From Parabacteroides faecis (lineage in GTDB: Bacteria; Bacteroidota; Bacteroidia; Bacteroidales; Tannerellaceae): a DNA stretch of 64,000 nt. Under the pieces are notes generated by a model that had not been told where the DNA came from, did not search any database, and saw only the letters and a program-made list of their open reading frames with translations. The stretch covers positions 124,001 to 188,000 of the forward strand of contig NZ_BMPB01000007.1 of assembly GCF_014647375.1 (NCBI RefSeq). The letters run 5' to 3'. The translations under genes were made by a program, and so were the position numbers. How positions within the stretch are numbered: position 1 is the stretch's first letter; each line of letters starts with the position of its first letter. Below are positions 9,394 through 17,185 of this stretch, piece after piece.

Positions 9394-9889
9394 AACTATC
9401 ATACCATCATATTTTCGGCATACCGATTGAATTTCATGCAACACAAACATGATAGTTACCCAAAACAACTATCATGCAACGATCATAAACTGTCATTCAA
9501 CTATCATTTTGGCCCTTTTCATCGAAAAATAAGGTATCCAAAAGCATTACAAAACAGGCTATTTTGCACAGAACATACTCTTTTTTTCAGCAATACTACG
9601 TCTTATTTAGCAGAAAACAAGCAGAAATCTTCTCCAAGTCTCCCATCTGAATGCCATTTACACCCCCATCTGAACGATGCTAAGACCCGGGTCTTGAAGG
9701 TGTCGAGACCCGGGTCTCAATAATATTTAGTAAGTATGTCATTGAAAATAAGAAGTATACTTCGTGAAAACAAACAGGTATTTTTATGATAGTATGACAG
9801 TACAATTTCATACTATCATACATACTATCACAGAGTAAATAGCATGAATTTCAATGTATTCAAAACATAGAATGATAGTATGACAGTTA
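9394..9889. repeat. Cluster of ACTATCAT/ATGATAGT motifs in a 610-bp non-coding gap
   Basis: The gap 9307-9916 has no credible gene. AACTATCAT occurs at 9394, 9467 and 9499, with a variant AACTGTCAT at 9488. The inverse ATGATAGTT is at 9449. ATGATAGTATGACAGT occurs at 9786 and 9872, and TACTATCAT or TACTATCAC at 9811 and 9823. Bases 9786-9795 and 9810-9819 form a perfect 10-bp hairpin stem. Confidence 0.8.
9642..9718. repeat. 23-bp-period repeat with two AGACCCGGGTCT palindromes
   Basis: CCCATCTGA occurs at 9642 and 9665 (23 apart). It is followed by perfect 14-bp palindromes AAGACCCGGGTCTT (9682-9695) and GAGACCCGGGTCTC (9705-9718), whose centres are also 23 apart. GGGTCT and AGACCC on either side of 9695-9705 can also pair with each other. 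Confidence 0.75.
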
Positions 9890-9916
9890 CTTTTTCAATC
9901 TACTAGTTATAAAAGA

Positions 9917-12900
9917 TCACCACAAAATAATCATCTTCTTTGCTTCCGTTGCTTCTTTAGAATTATCAGTACTTACCGCTGCGCGATAAATATAAACACC
10001 CGGACGCACATGAGTTCCCGAATTATTTCTCAAATCCCAGTCTATCGTATAGTCTTTGAACAGTTCGGAAGAACCTGTCTCTTCATGCTTCCAATGCAGA
10101 CGACCTGTCATGTCGTAGACCATGATACCTACTTTCATCCGGGATTCCGGACGGTTGTGCGTAATATGAAATTCGACATTTCCCCTCGCAGGTGTAGGAG
10201 TTGCGATCACATTGGTGATGAAAGGTTTTAGACCTTCAACAACATTAAAACTAAATGTATAAGTAGCCGAATTATTCATGATATCCCAAATTTTGAATTC
10301 TGCATGATGTAACCCCGGAGTTAAAACCGGAATACCGAATTTCACCATACCTTCCCCATCACTACCTATTATATTTTCATAATAGCTATTGAGAATATAA
10401 CTACTATTCGGATTATTATCTATAGACAATGTAATACCATGCCCTATACTACTCTCTGTTATATTGATTCCACTTTCATCCCACACTTTTGCATAGAAAT
10501 AAGGAGTAGAATTCACATCACCACCATCAATAAAAGTAGTATCGTTCAAAAAGAGTGACCGTATTTCCGGAGGCATATTATCATCTTTCGGATTATCCGA
10601 AGTCCCAAAAACAGAGAATTTCTTAAACGAGCCGCTTGCATCCCTTTTACTTTCACTTTCATAGGCATACATAGTTATTTTTCCGTTTTTACCAACTTTG
10701 TAAGATATGTCTTTAGGTACAAAAAAAGATATCTTGAACCTTCCGTTCCGTACAGAGTCACTGCCTAAAAAAATCGTATTGATATAATCTTTATATCTGA
10801 TTTTAGGAACAGAATCCCGATATAGAGGTTTCCCATCTTTTTCACCATACTTAAATGAAATTTTATTATTACCCATAGTTTCTTTTTCATCAAGTGCGTC
10901 AAACACCCGGACGTTCAAAACTCCATTAAAATCCGACAGTAAATCATCAGAGGCAGTGCAGACAATTCCTTCCAACTCTACTTTATCCTGTGACTTAAAC
11001 TCAAAAGAACTATCAGCCACGTCTTTTCCATTGATCGTACTTAACCTGAGCCGATATTTAGGGTAAGATAACTTCAATGCCGGGTCACCGATCAGACTGA
11101 AACCGAGCTTGCGAAGTGATGGTTTCTGCTTAGTACTAAAAAAAATATCTCCTAGCGCCTTTCTCTCATTATCCGATCCAAACAGTTCCTTAACCAAATT
11201 TTCATTGATATTCTTATTGTCTCTAGAAAAAGCTACACGGGTAGTTGTAAACAAAGCAATTCCTCCGCTTACTTTATTCAGGAAAACATCTTCTCCGGCT
11301 GAAGTAGCAACCTGATCAAACGGACAGAAATCGCAGGATGCAGTGATCCATATCGGTAAATACCTATAAGTGGATTGAATAATATCGCTTTGAGTAATCA
11401 CAGCCTCCTCGCTTAATGATTTAGCACTACCATGTCCGGTATAATTCAACATGAAGCATCCTTCTTTTAATGTCTTCTGGATAAGCGGGGGAATATCCGG
11501 ATAGGAACTTTTACCTGACCGGTCCTTTTTAAAAGCATCAAAAAGTATCTTGGTTGAAACATATTCAGCATGATTCTCTTCTAATGTGTCAGCCAATTCA
11601 TCCGCATACTTTTGATGGTAAGTAGCATATTGATCAGCGTTACTTCCATCATCACCTATAAAGCAAACCTTATTCTTCCAGTCGCCAACGGGAGCATTCA
11701 TATAAGAGATCACTTTATTCACAGCATTCCGGGCTTCAGTGATTGTCCGGACCGGAAAGCGTCCTATTCCGATATCTATTATGTCATTACTAATATTCAC
11801 GCCTTCATTATCATCCAGTAGTCCAAAATAATCATCAACCACATACGAAGTATCATCTAATGATTCATTTGTCTGATAAGTCAACAACATATTATTTTTC
11901 ATACCTGAAGGAAAAAGTTTCCATTCACTGGAAACAAACCGGTTATCATAGGCTCCATCTCCAAAAAGTAATAAATATTTAGGTGCGTTCGACTGTTCAT
12001 TTTTGCTTCGGTCATAAAACATTTTCATCAGACGTCTGTAAGCTGTAGCATCCGGCGTTCCGCTGGAAAACTCATTATAGATTTCTTCTGGGGTAACAAC
12101 CAGGATATTCTCCAATTGATCATGCTCTTCGTGTGCTTGTTTCAATCTTTCCGCTTCACTCTTAAAGGCAGATGGAGAAATGATCACCATATCTGCCTGT
12201 CGTAAAGCATGTAAATTTTGCTCTGCTACCTTTTGGCTATTATTCGCACTGATAACAGGAACAGAGTTGTCCAGCCTGAAAACCACAAACTCTCTCAACC
12301 GATCCTCTTTAGGAATAACAAATGAGAAATTGCTTTCATTCAACACTCCTTCAATTATCCGAGGATTTAAAGCATCAGTCACATCAAGTACAATCGTATT
12401 CGCATCAGCATTCTTTATTGTAAAACATGATTTATTTCCTATCGATGAGAGAGTTCGGAAGAACGTCGGTTGACCATAGACTTGCAAAGACCTCTGCAAC
12501 TGTATATAGATATAATCCAGATAAGCCGTATTATTTCCTTTCTCTGAATAATCAACTTTGACGGAAAAACTATTTTCTTTTCTACCTTTCCAAATTCCAT
12601 AGGCTTCTGCCGACCGGGCTTTTATATATTCATAAAGATCCAAATTAGGCGATACACCATTGATATAACTCTTCACAACCTCTTCCCCATTAATTGAAAG
12701 AACAAAATTTTTTGCATCGTTTGTTTTAGCTATTAAACGACAGTCAACAAAAGCATCTGTATCCAATATACCTTCTACCTTTTCAAAAGGAATAGAAACA
12801 GTGGAATACAGCGATTCACCAAAAAGTTCACGCCCGGACTTATTAACCGAAACCAAATCTTTCTCATGCAAAAGATAATCATCAAAATAGTCAAATTCTA

Positions 12901-13402
12901 TAGTAGCATCTTTCGTTTCAGATGGGACAATATCCATTTCTTTTACCTCTGAAGAAGTGGTAAGAAAATAATATCCGTAAAGGGAATAGGGATTATTGGT
13001 ATGTACAAATTTATTTCTTTTACTGTCTTTTCTATAGCTCACTTCTTTATATTCCCATTTCGTCGTTCCTCTTCCATAAAAAAGTATATAATTATCCTTT
13101 CTCAATACCGGAACAGCAGGCAAATCATCCACATAGGGTTTGGTAAAATCTTCCTCCAACGGCCAACCGCCATAGCCATAGACTGCGACTTTTGAAGGAT
13201 CGTCGAAACCCATATTCTTCAATTCGGAATAAGTCAGTTTATATATTCCGTCTTTTTCGATCTGTATTTTCACCCAGTGTCCTTTGCTTAATACAGAATT
13301 GTCCGCATAGCGTCCACTTGCTTCCAATGAAAAAGAAAGGCAGAAACAAAGTAGGAATGCAATACTTGTTATTGCTGAGAATCTTTTTTCGTGTAGCTTC
13401 AT
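9917..13402 (-). CDS. porU: Type IX secretion system sortase PorU (gingipain-fold C25 peptidase)
   Basis: A 1161-residue outer membrane-associated cysteine peptidase homologue that removes C-terminal sorting domains from T9SS cargo and attaches them to the surface. There is an N-terminal signal peptide (to about residue 29), then a long beta-rich region, then the C25 catalytic domain with LLLFGDGAYDN (about 480), catalytic His in NYTGHGSAKS (about 654) and Cys in TASCDFCPFD (about 690). The C-terminus (VEFHITHNRPE, VYDMTGRLHW, PGVYIYRA) is itself a sorting-domain-like Ig fold, a known trait of PorU. The gene stands alone, with the next gene divergent after 124 bp. It implies a working T9SS elsewhere in the genome. 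PorV and other Por genes are not in the window. Confidence 0.92.
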   Translation of the reverse strand: MKLHEKRFSAITSIAFLLCFCLSFSLEASGRYADNSVLSKGHWVKIQIEKDGIYKLTYSELKNMGFDDPSKVAVYGYGGWPLEEDFTKPYVDDLPAVPVLRKDNYILFYGRGTTKWEYKEVSYRKDSKRNKFVHTNNPYSLYGYYFLTTSSEVKEMDIVPSETKDATIEFDYFDDYLLHEKDLVSVNKSGRELFGESLYSTVSIPFEKVEGILDTDAFVDCRLIAKTNDAKNFVLSINGEEVVKSYINGVSPNLDLYEYIKARSAEAYGIWKGRKENSFSVKVDYSEKGNNTAYLDYIYIQLQRSLQVYGQPTFFRTLSSIGNKSCFTIKNADANTIVLDVTDALNPRIIEGVLNESNFSFVIPKEDRLREFVVFRLDNSVPVISANNSQKVAEQNLHALRQADMVIISPSAFKSEAERLKQAHEEHDQLENILVVTPEEIYNEFSSGTPDATAYRRLMKMFYDRSKNEQSNAPKYLLLFGDGAYDNRFVSSEWKLFPSGMKNNMLLTYQTNESLDDTSYVVDDYFGLLDDNEGVNISNDIIDIGIGRFPVRTITEARNAVNKVISYMNAPVGDWKNKVCFIGDDGSNADQYATYHQKYADELADTLEENHAEYVSTKILFDAFKKDRSGKSSYPDIPPLIQKTLKEGCFMLNYTGHGSAKSLSEEAVITQSDIIQSTYRYLPIWITASCDFCPFDQVATSAGEDVFLNKVSGGIALFTTTRVAFSRDNKNINENLVKELFGSDNERKALGDIFFSTKQKPSLRKLGFSLIGDPALKLSYPKYRLRLSTINGKDVADSSFEFKSQDKVELEGIVCTASDDLLSDFNGVLNVRVFDALDEKETMGNNKISFKYGEKDGKPLYRDSVPKIRYKDYINTIFLGSDSVRNGRFKISFFVPKDISYKVGKNGKITMYAYESESKRDASGSFKKFSVFGTSDNPKDDNMPPEIRSLFLNDTTFIDGGDVNSTPYFYAKVWDESGINITESSIGHGITLSIDNNPNSSYILNSYYENIIGSDGEGMVKFGIPVLTPGLHHAEFKIWDIMNNSATYTFSFNVVEGLKPFITNVIATPTPARGNVEFHITHNRPESRMKVGIMVYDMTGRLHWKHEETGSSELFKDYTIDWDLRNNSGTHVRPGVYIYRAAVSTDNSKEATEAKKMIILW

Positions 13403-13484
13403 ATTTTCAACTATTCAATGATCTTTTAACGCTTTCTGTTTTGATTTATTATAAAAGAGCTGGAGAATCAAAAAATAAGTTCAC

Positions 13485-13492
13485 TAACTTTG
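13485..13492 (+). promoter_or_regulatory. -7 box for the aldose-1-epimerase-like gene
   Basis: TAACTTTG matches TAnnTTTG exactly, 34 bases before the ATG at 13527. Confidence 0.55.
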
Positions 13493-13526
13493 TTGAAATT
13501 GAAAATGACTTAAACAAACAGATCAG

Positions 13527-14405
13527 ATGAAGAAAACATTATCGAATAACCTGTTGACTATTCAGGTGTCACCACATGGAGCCGAACTCAGCAGCATCGT
13601 TGCCAACGCGACCGGTAAAGAATTTTTATGGCAGGCAGATCCGGCTTTCTGGAAACGCCATTCACCCGTTTTATTCCCTATCGTGGGCAGTGTGTGGAAT
13701 AACGAATACCGCCATAACGGAAAGACATACAAACTATCGCAACACGGTTTTGCACGGGACCGGGAGTTTGAACTAATAAAGGAAACTGATACGGAATTGC
13801 GTTTCCGGCTACAAGAAAACGAAGAAACATTGCAGATATATCCTTTCCCGTTCTGCCTGGAGATCGGTTATAAACTGGCCGGTAACCAGATCGAAGTTTT
13901 ATGGTACGTAAAAAATACCGGAAACGAAGAACTTCATTTCCAGATCGGGGCACATCCGGCTTTCTATTTTCCGGACTACGACAAAGAAGATCAGAAAAGA
14001 GGTTTCTTTGCCTTTGATAAAACACAGGGATTGACATACAAACTGGTCGAGGAGAAAGGATGCATCGGAGAGAAAGAATATCCGCTTGTACTTGACAAAG
14101 AAGGATTGTTACCACTGGATACACACACTTTCGACAAAGATGCGTTAGTCATTGAAAACAACCAGATCAACCGGGTCGACTTATTGAAACAGGACGGAAG
14201 CACCTCACTCTCCGTATATTTCACGGCACCGGTTGTCGGCCTTTGGTCGCCTCCTGCTAAAAATGCGCCTTTTGTTTGCATCGAACCGTGGTACGGACGC
14301 TGTGACCGGGTCAATTATACGGGAGAATATAAGGATAAAGACTGGATGCAACATTTGGAGCCGGGAGAAGTGTTTGAGGCTTCCTATTTTATCGAAATTT
14401 ATTAA
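13527..14405 (+). CDS. Aldose 1-epimerase family protein (LacX-like)
   Basis: A 292-residue galactose-mutarotase-fold protein. It shows SPHGAELSSIVANATGKEFLWQADP (strictly typical N-terminus), QHGFARDREFE, IGAHPAFYFP with the catalytic His, and WSPPAKNAPFVCIEPWYGRCD with the conserved Glu. Members interconvert the alpha and beta anomers of sugars or hexose 6-phosphates in the cytoplasm. The LacX/YihR-like subgroup has poorly known substrates. It is transcribed divergently from porU and ends exactly where a 453-bp palindromic repeat begins. Confidence 0.88.
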   Translation: MKKTLSNNLLTIQVSPHGAELSSIVANATGKEFLWQADPAFWKRHSPVLFPIVGSVWNNEYRHNGKTYKLSQHGFARDREFELIKETDTELRFRLQENEETLQIYPFPFCLEIGYKLAGNQIEVLWYVKNTGNEELHFQIGAHPAFYFPDYDKEDQKRGFFAFDKTQGLTYKLVEEKGCIGEKEYPLVLDKEGLLPLDTHTFDKDALVIENNQINRVDLLKQDGSTSLSVYFTAPVVGLWSPPAKNAPFVCIEPWYGRCDRVNYTGEYKDKDWMQHLEPGEVFEASYFIEIY

Positions 14406-14858
14406 TTACTTTTGGCTTGATCCAAAAGTAATCAAAAGATCAAGGCTGCACCTGCCTCGCTACTCCGCATCCTGCGTTCGCTGTCGCCTCCGAAACTCGC
14501 TACGCTCAAACAGCGGATGCTCCAGGCGCTCACTCCGGCTGCTGCGCTTAACGCTCGTCAGCTGAGGCCTTTCATAGAACGCAAAGCGTTCTCTTGTGAT
14601 TGCCGATACTGCTTGTTAAAACAGAAAGCACCTGTTATAATATATAGGTGTCGATATCGGCGATCCTAAGAGGAAGCAGAACTTCCTTGGAAAGGCCTCA
14701 GCGGGTGAGCGTCCGCGAAGGGGAAAGACGAAGCGGTTAAAAAAATCCGTTGTTTGAGCGTAGCGAGTTTCGGATTTTTGAGCGTAGTCTTTCACCGTAG
14801 CAGCGAAGCCGGTGCAGCCTTGATCTTTTGGTTACTTTTCTATCAAGAGAAAAGTAAC
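14406..14858. repeat. 453-bp giant imperfect palindrome filling a convergent intergenic gap
   Basis: The element begins on the base after the epimerase stop and ends next to the M3 peptidase stop. Arms match around one centre near 14632: 14424-14450 pairs with 14813-14839 (26 of 27), AAACTCGCTACGCTCAAAC near 14495 pairs with its complement near 14755, and CTGAGGCCTTTC (14562-14573) pairs with 14690-14701. Each end also has its own hairpin (14406-14431 and 14831-14858). It is GC-rich inside AT-rich ends. No open frame in it resembles a protein. A non-autonomous mobile or REP-like repeat is the best guess. Confidence 0.85.
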
Positions 14859-14859
14859 T

Positions 14860-16974
14860 CTACTTTAAGCCTCTATTCTTCAGCAGCGGTTCCGTATTCG
14901 GTTCCTTGCCACGGAAGTTTTTATACATATCCATTGCATCATCGATACCGCCCGGAGTAAGAACATACTGGCGGAATTTCTGAGCTACGTCTTGATTGAA
15001 AAGATCACCGCTTTCCTTATAAGCCTGATAAGCATCGGCATCCAATACTTCCGCCCAGATATAACTATAATAACCGGCCGTATATCCGCCACCCATCGTA
15101 TGATTGAAATAAGTCGTACGATAACGGGAAGGAATCTGTTTCAACAAGCCACGGTCACCCAGGACAGCCTCTTCAAACTTCATCACATCGGCACCTTCAT
15201 GTACTTCTTTCAATACATGGAAATCCATATCCAGCAAAGAAGCAGCCAGATATTCGGTCGTTGCAAAACCCTGTCCGTATTTACCGCTCTTATCCAGTTT
15301 CTCGATCAGTCCGGCAGGAATCACTTCATTTGTTTCGTAATGTCTTGCATATTCTTTCAGCAACTCCGGTTCAAACACCCAATGTTCCATAACCTGTGAT
15401 GGCAGTTCCACGAAATCGCGGGGAACACCCGATACGCCATAATAATGCACGTCCTTAAACAGGTTATGCAGGCCATGACCGAACTCATGGAATAATGTTT
15501 CCGCCTCGTCTGCACTCAGCAAAGCAGGTTGTCCGGGAGCCGGTTGGGAAAAATTACATACAATCGTAACAACCGGACCGAGACGTTTGCCATCTTTGTA
15601 AGTTTGCGAACGATATGTTCCACACCAAGCTCCGCCACGTTTGCTGGCACGAGGGAAGAAATCCATATACAGAACCCCCAGATGCGTACCGTCTTTATCC
15701 TTACATTCGAAAGCCTGAGCATCCGAATGAGGTAACGGTATATCTTTGATCGGAGTAAATGTTATACCATATAACTTGTTAGCCAAAAGGAAAGCGCCGT
15801 CACGCACATTTTCAAGCTTCAGATAAGGACGGACCTGATTCTCGTCCAGATCGAACTTAGCCTTTTTAGCTTTCTCGAAATAATAACGCCAGTCCCAACC
15901 TTCCGCTTCAAAATTGCCGCCTTCTTTCTTGATCTCAGTATTGATATCAGCCAGTTCGTCTTTAGCTTTAGCCAGTGCAGGTTTCCATATCTCATCCAAA
16001 AGAGCATATACCTGTTCCGGCGTTTTTGCCATACGATCTTCCAACACAAAAGAAGCGTAGTTGTCATAACCCATCAGTTTGGCTTTTTCCAGACGGAGAG
16101 TGATCAATTTAAGTACAACGTCTTTGTTGTCGGCATCATTACCATTGTTTCCTCGGTTGATATAACCTTTGAAAATCTTTTCACGCAACGCACGGTTGTC
16201 GGCATATTGCAGGAAAGGCATCACACTCGGATTATGCAACGTGAAAAGCCATTTGCCTTCCAGACCAGCCGAACGGGCAGCTACTTCAGCATTCATGATC
16301 AGACTCTCCGGTAATCCGGCAAGGTCGTCCTTATTATCTACAATTAATTGGAAAGCATTCGTTTCTTTCAGCATATTTTGTCCGAAAGTCAACTGAAGCA
16401 TGGATATTTCGCTATTCAGTTCACGCAAACGGGCCTGTTGTTCTGCATCCAGGTTTGCTCCGCCACGGACAAAACTTTTATAGGTTTCTTCCAGTAATTT
16501 CTTCTGTTCTTTATTGAGATTCATCGATTCCTGATTCTCATACACCGTTTTTACACGGGCAAACAAATCCGGATTCATACGAATATCATCACTGTTCTTT
16601 GAAAGTAACGGAGATAATTCACGGCTCAATGCCTGCATCTCATCATTTGTATTCGCACTGTTGAGCCCGTAGAAAATTGCACTTACCTTACGCAGCAGAT
16701 CACCACTCTGGTCGAGTGCGACAATCGTATTTTCAAAATCGGGAGCAGCTTTCTGTTTTACAATCTCTTCTACTTCCTTTTGCTGTAGAGCGATACCTTC
16801 TTTAAAAGCAGGCATATAATCATCCAGTTCGATCTTATCGAAAGGAGGAACACCGAACGGAGTTTTGAACTCAGTTAAAAGAGGGTTTTCTGTCATGGTT
16901 TCTGTTTTATTTCCTGACGAACCACAGGCTGTCAAGACAGCGGCTAATCCGGCAGCCATAATTGTTTTCTTCAT
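14860..16974 (-). CDS. M3 family peptidyl-dipeptidase, lipoprotein (Dcp-like)
   Basis: A 704-residue zinc metallopeptidase that likely releases dipeptides from peptide C-termini or cleaves oligopeptides. A lipoprotein signal ends in LTACGSS (Cys17), so it is probably periplasmic and lipid-anchored, unlike cytoplasmic E. coli Dcp. The zinc site HEFGH is near residue 495 (ETLFHEFGHGLHNLF), with the third ligand in FVELPSQVMEHW. It forms a tandem pair with the next gene on the same strand, clearly homologous along the full length, with an inverted repeat between them. It has its own -7 box at 17003-17010. The 3' end abuts the giant palindrome. Confidence 0.93.
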   Translation of the reverse strand: MKKTIMAAGLAAVLTACGSSGNKTETMTENPLLTEFKTPFGVPPFDKIELDDYMPAFKEGIALQQKEVEEIVKQKAAPDFENTIVALDQSGDLLRKVSAIFYGLNSANTNDEMQALSRELSPLLSKNSDDIRMNPDLFARVKTVYENQESMNLNKEQKKLLEETYKSFVRGGANLDAEQQARLRELNSEISMLQLTFGQNMLKETNAFQLIVDNKDDLAGLPESLIMNAEVAARSAGLEGKWLFTLHNPSVMPFLQYADNRALREKIFKGYINRGNNGNDADNKDVVLKLITLRLEKAKLMGYDNYASFVLEDRMAKTPEQVYALLDEIWKPALAKAKDELADINTEIKKEGGNFEAEGWDWRYYFEKAKKAKFDLDENQVRPYLKLENVRDGAFLLANKLYGITFTPIKDIPLPHSDAQAFECKDKDGTHLGVLYMDFFPRASKRGGAWCGTYRSQTYKDGKRLGPVVTIVCNFSQPAPGQPALLSADEAETLFHEFGHGLHNLFKDVHYYGVSGVPRDFVELPSQVMEHWVFEPELLKEYARHYETNEVIPAGLIEKLDKSGKYGQGFATTEYLAASLLDMDFHVLKEVHEGADVMKFEEAVLGDRGLLKQIPSRYRTTYFNHTMGGGYTAGYYSYIWAEVLDADAYQAYKESGDLFNQDVAQKFRQYVLTPGGIDDAMDMYKNFRGKEPNTEPLLKNRGLK

Positions 16975-17002
16975 TATGTTTTGTTTAAGTTACTAATTTG
17001 CA

Positions 17003-17032
17003 CAAAGATAGAAAAAAGTTGACAGTTGACAA
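17003..17032 (-). promoter_or_regulatory. Promoter of the first M3 peptidase gene
   Basis: The minus strand has TATCTTTG at 17003-17010 (exact TAnnTTTG). A TTG at 17030-17032 lies 19 bases upstream as a candidate -33 element. That TTG falls inside the GTTGACA-family inverted repeat. Confidence 0.6.
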
Positions 17033-17185
17033 GACAGATGACAGTTGACAGGTGACAGTTGACAGATAAACTTTACGCTTATATATTGTCTCCTATCATT
17101 TGCCAACTGTCAATAATAAATTTAGCCAGTCAACCTAACCGTAACTGTCAACTGTCACTTGTCAACTGTCAACTGTCTTGTCAAC
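17018..17185. repeat. GTTGACA/TGTCAAC inverted repeat between the M3 peptidase genes
   Basis: The left block 17018-17067 has five overlapping TGACAG/GTTGACA words. The right block 17143-17185 carries the complementary CTGTCAAC and TTGTCAAC words and ends at the stop codon of the downstream-coordinate M3 gene. A further TGTCAA word is at 17108-17113. The same words build the inverted repeat at pyrB (3571-3634), so this is a dispersed family. Confidence 0.85.
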
